From assembly GCA_030017825.1 (NCBI GenBank), contig JASEGW010000102.1:1-5603 (forward strand): DNA of 5,603 nt, given 5' to 3'. Made by a program: the position numbers and the translations under genes. Of the stretch, positions 1 through 5,602 are shown in pieces. Numbering within the stretch: position 1 is the first letter of the stretch; every line of letters begins with the position of its first letter. The stretch is from a bacterium (GTDB lineage: Bacteria; UBA9089; JAHJRX01). The notes under the pieces were generated by a model. The model was not told the DNA's origin. It searched no databases and saw only the letters and a list, made by a program, of their open reading frames with translations.

Positions 1-111
1 CAGGCATCTATAAGCTTTTTTGTATCTATTGCTGTTATTTCGCAGTAAGTCTAATTAAGTAGAATTATTGCAGCAATTAGATCAACTTAAAAAGTTAAAT
101 TTTCCAACCCC

Positions 112-140
112 TTGCAATTTGTCTCTAAATATTGCATAAT
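112..140 (+). promoter_or_regulatory. Candidate sigma-70-type promoter upstream of the diguanylate cyclase gene
   Basis: TTGCAA (112-117) and CATAAT (135-140) are separated by 17 bases and match the -35 and -10 consensus at 4/6 and 5/6 positions. Transcription would begin near 147 and leave a leader of about 170 bases before the TTG start. A second copy of the -10-like block lies at 201-210 but has no matching -35. In DNA this AT-rich such matches arise by chance, so this is tentative. Confidence 0.3.
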
Positions 141-304
141 TATAAATAATCAATAGAATAGAATAACTTTTGAATAAAAGAATTAAGGAAATGGCAGAGG
201 ATTGCATAATATAAGAAAAAATAAGTTTTATAAAATTGTAAAGTCAATAAAAATTAAAACAAAGTTATTTTTGAGTGGACTTAACAAGAGAAAGATATTA
301 TAAG

Positions 305-311
305 AAAGGGG
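305..311 (+). promoter_or_regulatory. Ribosome binding site that fixes the TTG start
   Basis: AAAGGGG is complementary to the 3' end of 16S rRNA and stands six bases before TTG at 318-320. No in-frame ATG lies nearby (the first is at 450), so this site is the main reason for calling the TTG start. Confidence 0.7.
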
Positions 312-317
312 AAAAAG

Positions 318-1403
318 TTGGAGGGAATAAAGAAAGAGAATAAAAATGGTAAAGTAAATGAGCAAAATAATAAGAGTGTTGCATTAAATGAAGATTTTTT
401 GGAGAAAAATCTTCATGATTTTTTAATTATTAATAGAATAAATAAGATTATGTGTTCTTTTTTAGATCATCAAGATGTTATAGATTCTATTATTGCTCTG
501 ACTAATGAAGTGATCGATACTCAAGCGGTAGCTATTATCGTTAAAGATGACCAAAAGGTAAAGATTACTTTATCTATAAGCGATTTACTTGACAAGAAAT
601 TAATAGAAAATTTTAAGACTTTATCATTAAATTCTTTTAGTGAAAAAGAGAGAGTAAAGATAGAGTTAAATGACGTAGAAGTAATTCTACGAGAAAATCC
701 TTTAAAGGTAGGAAAATATGTAGAAGATAATTTTAATTCCTTCCATTGTGTTCCTATTACCATTACGGAAAATACTTATGGTTTTCTATCTATTGGTGGT
801 CTAAATAAAGATGCTTTTAGTACTGAAAGCTTGAGGTGTTTATCAATATTAGGTAGTTATTCTTCCGTAGCTATTGGTAATTCTATTTTGCGCGATAAAA
901 TAGAAGAACTTGCTATTATAGATAGCCTTACTGGAATCTATACCCATGGTTATTTCAGAGAAGCTTTACGACGAGAAATCAGACGTGCAGAAAGATATGA
1001 TTCTTCTTTCTCTGTTATAATGTTAGATATAGATGATTTGAGTAAGATAAATAATTCTTATGGTTACTTAGAAGGGGATCGAATATTAAAAATGCTTGCT
1101 TTAGAAATAAAAGATAAAATTATTAGGGAAATTGATATAGTAGCTAGATATGGAGGAGAGGAATTTGTTATTGTCTTGCCAGAGACCAATAAAGTAAGGG
1201 CTATGGTGGTAGCAGAACGTATAAGATCTCAAGTTGAACTAAAAGATTTTTATATTTCAGGAGTTAACTTTAAAATAACTGCTAGCATGGGAATATCTAA
1301 CTTTCCATTAGATGCCAAAAGTGAAGCAGAATTAATTAATGCAGCTAATTTTGCCTTATTAAAAGCAAAAGAACAAGGTAAGAATAGAATTGTACGAGCA
1401 TAA
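318..1403 (+). CDS. GAF-GGDEF diguanylate cyclase
   Basis: This 361-residue protein should make cyclic di-GMP from two GTP in the cytoplasm. I see no membrane segment or signal peptide. A charged, probably flexible N-terminus (about 1-25) leads into a divergent GAF sensor domain (about 30-190, ending in a hydrophobic VPITI...GFLSIGG core and a helix into the linker). A GGDEF domain follows (about 198-360). Seen in it are DSLTG (202-206), the metal-binding DID (237-239), N245, G253-D254 and the active-site loop GGEEF (279-283). R270-x-x-D273 sits exactly five residues before that loop, so the product-inhibition I-site is intact. Departures from consensus: the usual FK of DIDxFK is L241-S242, ND is N245-N246, and GH is G249-Y250. 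The start is TTG, chosen because AAAGGGG (305-311) lies six bases upstream. The next in-frame ATG, at 450, would clip the GAF domain. A strong terminator follows, so the gene is probably monocistronic. The GAF ligand is unknown. Confidence 0.93.
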   Translation: MEGIKKENKNGKVNEQNNKSVALNEDFLEKNLHDFLIINRINKIMCSFLDHQDVIDSIIALTNEVIDTQAVAIIVKDDQKVKITLSISDLLDKKLIENFKTLSLNSFSEKERVKIELNDVEVILRENPLKVGKYVEDNFNSFHCVPITITENTYGFLSIGGLNKDAFSTESLRCLSILGSYSSVAIGNSILRDKIEELAIIDSLTGIYTHGYFREALRREIRRAERYDSSFSVIMLDIDDLSKINNSYGYLEGDRILKMLALEIKDKIIREIDIVARYGGEEFVIVLPETNKVRAMVVAERIRSQVELKDFYISGVNFKITASMGISNFPLDAKSEAELINAANFALLKAKEQGKNRIVRA

Positions 1404-1457
1404 GATTAGAAGACAGATGACAGAAGAGAGATTTAAAAAATTTCTGACTTCTAATCT
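1403..1457. repeat. Imperfect inverted repeat spanning the diguanylate cyclase stop codon
   Basis: The left arm, AGATTAGAAGACAG (1403-1416), pairs with CTGACTTCTAATCT (1444-1457) at 13 of 14 positions; the single mismatch is A1413 against A1447. The 27-base loop continues the purine-rich pattern (GATGACAGAAGAGAG). The left arm begins at the last base of the TAA stop. It is separate from the terminator about 40 bases further on. It may be a small dispersed intergenic repeat or an mRNA 3'-end structure; the sequence alone does not say which. Confidence 0.6.
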
Positions 1458-1498
1458 GTGTCTTTGTGTGTTTTGCAAGAAAACAATTAAATTTATCG

Positions 1499-1522
1499 GC
1501 CTGGATAATCCAGGCTTTTTTT
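1499..1522 (+). terminator. Rho-independent terminator after the diguanylate cyclase gene
   Basis: A perfect 7-bp stem, GCCTGGA (1499-1505) against TCCAGGC (1509-1515), closes a TAA loop and is followed directly by seven T residues (1516-1522). It lies 95 bases after the stop codon and separates this transcript from the oxidoreductase gene. It is the clearest RNA signal in the window. Confidence 0.9.
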
Positions 1523-1603
1523 ATAGACTTTTTCTTAATTTTCGAGCCATATTGTATTATTAAAATTTCAATTAATGCTCAAAAATATTAATCCTTAAAC
1601 TTA

Positions 1604-1634
1604 TATTTAAATTGAACTCAGGTTAATTTAAATA
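1604..1634. repeat. Perfect 10-bp AT-only inverted repeat
   Basis: TATTTAAATT (1604-1613) is mirrored by AATTTAAATA (1625-1634) across an 11-base spacer. The spacing of the arm centres, 21 bases, is about two helical turns, which would suit a dimeric regulator. Long AT-only matches are expected by chance in this base composition, so an operator role is only a possibility. Confidence 0.35.
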
Positions 1635-1735
1635 GTGTTCTGCGATAGTCTGATATTCTCTTACAAATAACTACAAGGATTGTTCCTACACTACATTTAT
1701 TCTAAAATGTAAAACAAAACTTGTCATTATCTAAA

Positions 1736-1765
1736 TTGAAACTACAAAGCTCTTCAGCTTATCAT
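1736..1765 (+). promoter_or_regulatory. Candidate promoter for the FAD-dependent oxidoreductase gene
   Basis: TTGAAA (1736-1741) and TATCAT (1760-1765) each match the -35 and -10 consensus at 5/6 positions with an 18-base spacer. Transcription would start near 1772 and give a leader of about 40 bases. An upstream terminator and a long gap make a promoter in this stretch necessary; this is the best match I find. An alternative, TTGTCA (1721-1726) with TACAAA (1743-1748), is weaker. Confidence 0.45.
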
Positions 1766-1811
1766 ACAACACTAAGCTAAGTTAGGTTATTAGAAATTAA
1801 ATGGAGAGTTT

Positions 1812-3077
1812 ATGAATAATCAGGAAATAAAGGTTAAGCCAGCTAGAAGGATTGGAGAGGTAATAATTCTGCCTGAGAAAAGAATTCCTGCTTTAGTTGA
1901 AACCGAAGTATTAGTTGTAGGAGGGGGCGTTGCAGGAATTGCTGCAGCTATAGCTTGCGCTAGAAGCGGAATTAAAACCATACTTGTAGAAAGATACGGA
2001 TATTTAGGAGGAATGGCTACAGGAGGACTAGTGTTAAGCATGGAGGGATTTGGAGATGGCGAGAAACAAGTTATTAAAGGAGTAGCTGCTGAAATAGTAG
2101 AATGTCTAAGCGGGGCAAAAGAATTCAATAGGTATAGCAACGGTTTTGATGGTACTTTTGACCCAGAAGCCCTAAAATATATTGCCTTAAAATTGCTTTT
2201 GAATGCAGGTGTAAAACTTTTATTTCATGCTTATTTTACTGACGCTATTGTAAATAGAGATAAAATAGAGGGAATAATTATTTCTACAAAACTTGGACCA
2301 AAAGCCATTTTATCTAAGGCTGTTATTGATGCTACTGGAGATGGAGATGTATTTGCTTTTTCTGGAGCTTTATATGAAAAGGGACTTAAAGGAATTGGGT
2401 TAAATTTTAGATTGGGAAATGTAGATTTAGATTTAGCTGATAAGTTTAGAAAAGAAAACCAGAAAGAATATGAAAAGCTAAATAGGAAATTAGCAGGAGA
2501 AGGCGGATTTGAACCCCATGTCTATCCTACTGTAAAAAAAGGGATTGTTTGGTGGAACAACATGCTTTCTCCAGAAGATGGTTTGAATGTAGAGGCTTTA
2601 AGTAAGATGGAAATTTTGCTAAGAGAAAAGATTAATACAACTTTAAAATTTATGAAAAATAATTTTCCAGGATTTAAAGATGCTTATTTAATAGATACTT
2701 CTCCTCAGTTGGGGATTAGAGAAACCAGAAGATTGATAGGTGAATATGTATTAACAGAAAAAGATGTTCTTAAGGGCAAAAGATTCAGCGATGCTGTAGT
2801 GCATGCTGGTTATTTAGGAAAAATAGGTGTTGGGTATGATATACCTTATCGGTGTCTTCTTCCTAAAAATATTGAAGGATTAGTTGTAGCCGGAAGATGT
2901 ATTTCTGTGGATCATTATACACAAGATGCTATTAGAATTATTGCCAATTGTTTTGCTATTGGAGAGGCAGCTGGGTATGCGGCTACTATTTCCATTAAAG
3001 AGAAAACTAGCCTCCATGATTTAAACACAGAAGAGTTAAAGAAATTATTGATAGCGAATGATATATTTTTGAATTAA
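1812..3077 (+). CDS. FAD-dependent oxidoreductase of the FAD_oxidored (PF12831-like) family
   Basis: This 421-residue protein is a predicted soluble flavoenzyme. A leader of about 30 residues precedes the dinucleotide-binding Rossmann fold: VLVVGGGVAG, with GxGxxG at 37-42 and the ribose-binding acid E60 at the end of the second strand, followed by the family-typical GYLGGMATGG (63-72). The FAD-contact motif DATGDGD is at 173-179. The signature TSPQLGIRETRR (296-307), followed by GEYVLTEKDVL, and the C-terminal FAD block GLVVAGRCIS (356-365) with AIGEAAG (382-388) are all present, so the protein looks full length. The start has GGAG at 1803-1806, five bases upstream of ATG. Relatives are often annotated only as FAD-dependent oxidoreductase or loosely as fumarate-reductase flavoprotein; the substrate is generally not established. 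No partner gene such as an iron-sulfur subunit lies nearby, so I cannot propose a pathway. The gene is probably transcribed alone. Confidence 0.88.
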   Translation: MNNQEIKVKPARRIGEVIILPEKRIPALVETEVLVVGGGVAGIAAAIACARSGIKTILVERYGYLGGMATGGLVLSMEGFGDGEKQVIKGVAAEIVECLSGAKEFNRYSNGFDGTFDPEALKYIALKLLLNAGVKLLFHAYFTDAIVNRDKIEGIIISTKLGPKAILSKAVIDATGDGDVFAFSGALYEKGLKGIGLNFRLGNVDLDLADKFRKENQKEYEKLNRKLAGEGGFEPHVYPTVKKGIVWWNNMLSPEDGLNVEALSKMEILLREKINTTLKFMKNNFPGFKDAYLIDTSPQLGIRETRRLIGEYVLTEKDVLKGKRFSDAVVHAGYLGKIGVGYDIPYRCLLPKNIEGLVVAGRCISVDHYTQDAIRIIANCFAIGEAAGYAATISIKEKTSLHDLNTEELKKLLIANDIFLN

Positions 3078-3083
3078 ACAAAG

Positions 3084-3269
3084 AATCCTGTCTTGTATCT
3101 ATTATAATAAATGTAACTTTTTTCCAAGTTTAAAGAAATAATTTGTACTTCCTTAGCTATTTCAGACTTCCATTATATTAAAATGGCATGCCTTAGATAG
3201 CTAAAGTAAAGTAAGGACTTAACTTATGTTGGCTTGAAATTAAGCTACCTTATAGATCAAGACAGGATT
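3084..3269. repeat. 186-bp imperfect palindromic (foldback, MITE-like) element
   Basis: The ends are inverted copies: AATCCTGTCTTGTATCTAT (3084-3102) against ATAGATCAAGACAGGATT (3252-3269), identical apart from one extra base on the left. Inside, TTAGCTAT (3153-3160) mirrors ATAGCTAA (3197-3204), and CCATT (3170-3174) mirrors AATGG (3182-3186) around a seven-base centre. All these pairs share nearly the same midpoint (about 3177-3178), so the whole segment is one long, partly decayed palindrome. The element starts seven bases after the oxidoreductase stop codon and encodes no protein. I found no convincing target-site duplication. The structure fits a non-autonomous mobile element or a large dispersed palindromic repeat. 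It could also fold at the 3' end of the upstream mRNA. Confidence 0.65.
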
Positions 3270-3298
3270 TGTGCCTTTATTTAAAGTATGACATATAA

Positions 3299-3430
3299 TT
3301 ATTTAATTTTCAAGAAAGCTTAGAAAAAAACATAAGGAGTGAAAAGATATCAAGGATAAAGAAGAGGAGTATTAATGTATTAGAGCGATATTTGTCAGAA
3401 AATTTAAACTTAAAACCTATTTTGAGTTGA
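3299..3430 (+). pseudogene. Possible short remnant frame, protein-like but lacking a start
   Basis: The frame is open between TAA at 3296-3298 and TGA at 3428-3430, 43 codons, and its latter part (RIKKRSINVLERYLSENL) reads like a charged amphipathic helix rather than random AT-rich translation. AAGGAG (3334-3339) precedes it, but the codon at ideal spacing (3347) is ATA, not an accepted strong start, and the GTG at 3339 is in another frame that stops at once. It could be the relic of a gene whose start has mutated, or a chance frame. I recognise no family. Confidence 0.15.
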
Positions 3431-3488
3431 ATAACAAAAGATTTATGTTCAAATATTTAATCACGATTTTTTGTTTAGATTAATATGC

Positions 3489-3515
3489 TTAACAAATATT
3501 TCATTATGTGATAAT
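3489..3515 (+). promoter_or_regulatory. Candidate extended -10 promoter for the archease-RtcB operon
   Basis: TGTGATAAT (3507-3515) is an extended -10 element (TGn followed by GATAAT, 5/6). TTAACA (3489-3494) matches the -35 consensus at 5/6, though the 15-base spacer is short; extended -10 promoters tolerate a poor -35. Transcription would begin near 3522, giving a leader of about 100 bases that contains the stem-loop at 3551-3580. Confidence 0.35.
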
Positions 3516-3550
3516 ATTAAACTATGTTAATAATTATTAGTGTCATGTGC

Positions 3551-3580
3551 AACTTATTGAGTTTTAATCGAGTATAAGTT
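3551..3580 (+). promoter_or_regulatory. Leader stem-loop upstream of the archease gene
   Basis: AACTTAT (3551-3557) pairs perfectly with ATAAGTT (3574-3580) around a 16-base loop; only TTTT follows, so it is not a good terminator. It sits about 40 bases before a GTG start that lacks a clear ribosome binding site, so a role in mRNA stability or translation is conceivable. A 7-bp AT-rich stem can easily be chance. Confidence 0.25.
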
Positions 3581-3620
3581 TTAAAATTAAACATGAGATT
3601 AGTTATTTAGTGAAAATATC

Positions 3621-4037
3621 GTGAAAAAATTTGAAATATTTGAACATACAGCTGATATTGGGATTGTTGCTTATGGGGTAGATCTAAAAGAAGTATTTAA
3701 TAATGCTGCTTATGGTATGTTTAGTTTGATTACAGATTTAAATAAAGTAACCAAAGATGTAAAGATCAATGTTCGCGTTATGGGTAGAAATTTATCAGAG
3801 CTTTTGGTAACTTGGCTGTCAGAGCTTTTATATTATCATGCAGTTGAAGATATTTTCTTTGTTGACTTTAAAATAAAAACTCTTAACGAAAGAAGCATCC
3901 AAGCTATAGCTTATGGTGAAGAATATAATCCTGACCGCCATGAGATAATGCGGGAGATTAAGATTGTTACTTACCATGAATTAAAAATTGAGCATGAAAA
4001 TAAACGTTGGAAAGCTCAAATCATATTTGATGTCTAA
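3621..4037 (+). CDS. Archease, activator of the RtcB RNA ligase
   Basis: This 138-residue protein has the usual length of the archease family. Archease is a small cytoplasmic cofactor that promotes guanylylation of RtcB, lets it turn over repeatedly and broadens its nucleotide use. The family hallmarks are all visible: the N-terminal FEHTADIG block with metal-ligand D12, YGMFSLITD (31-39), the LLVTWLSELLYYH helix (61-73), EIKIVTYHEL (112-121) with the conserved K114, and the C-terminal IIFDV with D137. The start is GTG, chosen because the family begins a few residues before the HTAD motif and no ATG precedes it in this frame nearby. No good Shine-Dalgarno site is visible, which suggests modest or regulated translation. 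The stop codon lies nine bases before the RtcB start, so the two are surely co-transcribed, and the genetic pairing matches their known physical partnership. Confidence in the family is very high. Confidence 0.95.
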   Translation: MKKFEIFEHTADIGIVAYGVDLKEVFNNAAYGMFSLITDLNKVTKDVKINVRVMGRNLSELLVTWLSELLYYHAVEDIFFVDFKIKTLNERSIQAIAYGEEYNPDRHEIMREIKIVTYHELKIEHENKRWKAQIIFDV

Positions 4038-4046
4038 AATAGCAAA

Positions 4047-5510
4047 ATGAATAGAGATAGTTGGCAGGGTCCTTTAATTAGGGTTGATGAATATAGATGG
4101 CAAATTCCTAAAAGCTTTAGAACAGGAATGAAGGTGCCTGGTCTAATTTATGCTGATGAAGAGTTGCTTCATCACATTAGAATGGATAAAACTCCAGAAC
4201 AAGTTGCAAATGTAGCTCATTTGCCAGGAATTGTAAAATATTCATTAGCTATGCCAGATATTCATTGGGGATATGGCTTACCTATTGGCGGAGTAGCAGC
4301 TTTTGATATTAACGCAGGAGGGATTATATCTCCAGGAGGTGTAGGCTCTGATATAAATTGTGGCGTACGAGCGCTAACAACAAAATTAAAAATAGAAGAT
4401 ATTAAAGATTATATAGAAGAGATAGTTCAAGCTTTATTTTATGCTATTCCCTCAGGATTAGGGTCCAAAGGTCGCATAAAACTTACTAAAAAAGAATTAG
4501 AAGAAGTTTTAACCAAGGGTTCTAAGTGGGCAATAAAAAAAGGATATGGAGAAGCGCAAGATCTTTTGCATACAGAAGAGGAAGGAGCTTTACCTAATGC
4601 TAATCCAGATAATATAAGCGATCGAGCTTACGAGAGAGGACTTAGACAGTTGGGCACTTTAGGGTCAGGAAATCATTTCTTGGAAATCCAAGTTGTAGAG
4701 GAAATTTACGAGAAGAATGTTGCTTCTATTTTTAATTTAAAAAAAGATTATATTGTCATAATGATTCATTCTGGTTCGCGAGGCTTGGGCTATCAAGTTT
4801 GTGAAGATTATCTTCGTTTTATGAGAGAGGTTTCTGAGAAATACAAAATATATCCTCCAGATCGCCAACTTTGTTGTGCTCCTTTGAATTCTCCAGAAGG
4901 CAAAAAATACCACTCTGCTATGTCATCAGCGGCTAATTATGCTTGGGCAAATCGGCAATGTATTATGTACTGGACAAAAGAAGTTTTTGGAAAAGTATTA
5001 CAAGCTTCTCCTAATGATTTAAACATACAACTTCTTTATGACGTAGCTCATAATATTGGAAAAATTGAAGAACATGAAGTAGCTGGAAAGAAACTAACTC
5101 TTTGCGTTCATCGCAAAGGAGCAACTCGTGCTTTTCCAGCAGGACACAAAAATGTTCCTGAAAAATATAAAACAGTAGGTCAACCAGTAATTGTGCCTGG
5201 CGATATGGGAAGAAGTTCGTTTATACTAATAGGAACTGAAAAAGGCATGGAAGAAACTTTTGGCTCTGCTTGTCATGGAGCAGGGAGGCTTATGAGTAGA
5301 ACTAAGGCATTAGAGACTACTAGAGGTAATAAGGTAATAGAAGATTTGCATAAAAAAGGAATTGTCATAAAATCTGCTAGTTATAAGACTATTGCTGAAG
5401 AAATGCCAGAAGCTTACAAGGATGTTTCTGATGTGGTAAATGTGCTTCATGAGGCAGGAATTTGTAGAAAGGTAGCTAAGCTTAGACCTTTGGGAGTAGT
5501 TAAGGGGTAG
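4047..5510 (+). CDS. rtcB: RNA-splicing ligase RtcB (GTP-dependent 3'-5' RNA ligase)
   Basis: RtcB joins RNA ending in a 2',3'-cyclic phosphate or 3'-phosphate to a 5'-OH end, using GTP and Mn2+ through a histidine-GMP and then an RNA-3'-ppG intermediate. At 487 residues this is the long, archaeal-type form (Pyrococcus about 481), not the about 408-residue Escherichia coli form. The metal ligands are all present: D102 and C105 in GGVGSDINCGVR, H210 with N209 in GSGNHFLE, H241 in IHSGSRGLG and H335 in YDVAHN. The guanylylated histidine is H410 in ACHGAGRLMSR, and the nucleotide-contacting lysine is K486 in the C-terminal RPLGVVKG. All keep the spacing known from Pyrococcus, so it should be active. 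The ATG start is supported by homology from about residue 10 onward (IRVDEYRWQIP). There is no Shine-Dalgarno site; translation is probably coupled to archease nine bases upstream. Likely roles are RNA repair or tRNA maturation; no substrate gene or RtcR-type regulator is visible. Confidence 0.97.
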   Translation: MNRDSWQGPLIRVDEYRWQIPKSFRTGMKVPGLIYADEELLHHIRMDKTPEQVANVAHLPGIVKYSLAMPDIHWGYGLPIGGVAAFDINAGGIISPGGVGSDINCGVRALTTKLKIEDIKDYIEEIVQALFYAIPSGLGSKGRIKLTKKELEEVLTKGSKWAIKKGYGEAQDLLHTEEEGALPNANPDNISDRAYERGLRQLGTLGSGNHFLEIQVVEEIYEKNVASIFNLKKDYIVIMIHSGSRGLGYQVCEDYLRFMREVSEKYKIYPPDRQLCCAPLNSPEGKKYHSAMSSAANYAWANRQCIMYWTKEVFGKVLQASPNDLNIQLLYDVAHNIGKIEEHEVAGKKLTLCVHRKGATRAFPAGHKNVPEKYKTVGQPVIVPGDMGRSSFILIGTEKGMEETFGSACHGAGRLMSRTKALETTRGNKVIEDLHKKGIVIKSASYKTIAEEMPEAYKDVSDVVNVLHEAGICRKVAKLRPLGVVKG

Positions 5511-5521
5511 AAATAGATAAC

Positions 5522-5547
5522 AGATATTAGATAGGAGATATTAGATA
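5522..5547 (+). repeat. Short tandem repeat after the rtcB stop codon
   Basis: AGATATTAGATA occurs twice, at 5522-5533 and 5536-5547, with GG between them (period 14). A looser AGATAACA precedes it at 5515-5522. The purine-rich GATA/AGA pattern starting just after a stop codon resembles in texture the arm at 1403-1416, though the sequences differ. Confidence 0.6.
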
Positions 5548-5567
5548 ATAAGTACTTGAGCATAAGT

Positions 5568-5602
5568 TTTCGGTATTTAATCTGGGTATTTTAAATCCGA
5601 AA
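5568..5602. repeat. Hairpin-forming inverted repeat at the right edge, possible rtcB terminator
   Basis: TTTCGGTATTTAA (5568-5580) pairs with TTAAATCCGAAA (5591-5602) in a 12-bp stem with one bulged T (5574) and a 10-base loop. It lies 58 bases after the rtcB stop. The window ends one base later, so it is impossible to see whether a T tract follows and makes this a terminator, or whether the repeat continues as part of a larger palindrome. Confidence 0.55.

Larger units (their letters stand above)
1..317. other. Non-coding AT-rich upstream region
   Basis: No gene with a credible start could be placed here. The first 50 bases are open on the minus strand (reading ...EITAIDTKKLIDA towards the left edge), but the frame is closed by a TAG and has no ATG, GTG or TTG, so I do not call it. 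The remainder is AT-rich with frequent stops. It contains a candidate promoter (112-140) and an exact 10-base direct repeat, ATTGCATAAT, at 131-140 and 201-210. Confidence 0.6.
1523..1811. other. AT-rich intergenic spacer with no gene
   Basis: With the tail of the preceding gap this belongs to a 408-base gene-free stretch. No frame here has both a start and useful length. It holds an AT-only inverted repeat (1604-1634), a weaker 6-bp one (ACATTT 1693-1698 against AAATGT 1705-1710), a candidate promoter (1736-1765) and the ribosome binding site GGAG (1803-1806). I see no riboswitch fold that I recognise. Confidence 0.6.
3270..3620. other. Non-coding leader region before the archease-RtcB operon
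   Basis: No gene with a normal start fits here. The stretch contains a 43-codon frame with no usable start (3299-3430), a candidate promoter (3489-3515) and a stem-loop (3551-3580). A weak AT-rich inverted repeat (ATATTTAATC 3453-3462 against GATTAATAT 3478-3486, one bulge) is probably chance. Confidence 0.55.

Noticed and set aside
1..50. Minus-strand open frame reading EITAIDTKKLIDA off the left edge
   Set aside because: It looks protein-like, but an in-frame TAG closes it at 51-53 and there is no ATG, GTG or TTG; 16 codons are too few to judge.
271..301. TTGAGT (271-276) with TATTAT (296-301) as a promoter for the diguanylate cyclase gene
   Set aside because: The 19-base spacer is long, and transcription would start inside or just after the ribosome binding site at 305-311.
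521..763. 80-codon open frame on the minus strand inside the GAF region
   Set aside because: It lies wholly within the diguanylate cyclase gene, antisense to it, has no recognisable domain, and its Phe/Ser-rich composition is what antisense reading of AT-rich coding DNA gives.
1820..2140. 106-codon open frame on the minus strand inside the oxidoreductase N-terminus
   Set aside because: It is antisense to the highly conserved FAD-binding fold, and its Pro/Ser/Thr-rich sequence looks like a shadow of Gly-rich codons; no start context or family supports it.
20..3103. Shared 11-mer TTGTATCTATT at 20-30 and 3093-3103
   Set aside because: It hinted at a second copy of the palindrome end, but the similarity stops outside the 11-mer, and matches of this length are expected by chance in 5.6 kb of AT-rich DNA.
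3574..5570. Similar 13-mers GAGTATAAGTTTT (3570-3582) and GAGCATAAGTTTT (5558-5570)
   Set aside because: They match at 12 of 13 bases but have no shared flanks or structure; most likely chance in this composition.
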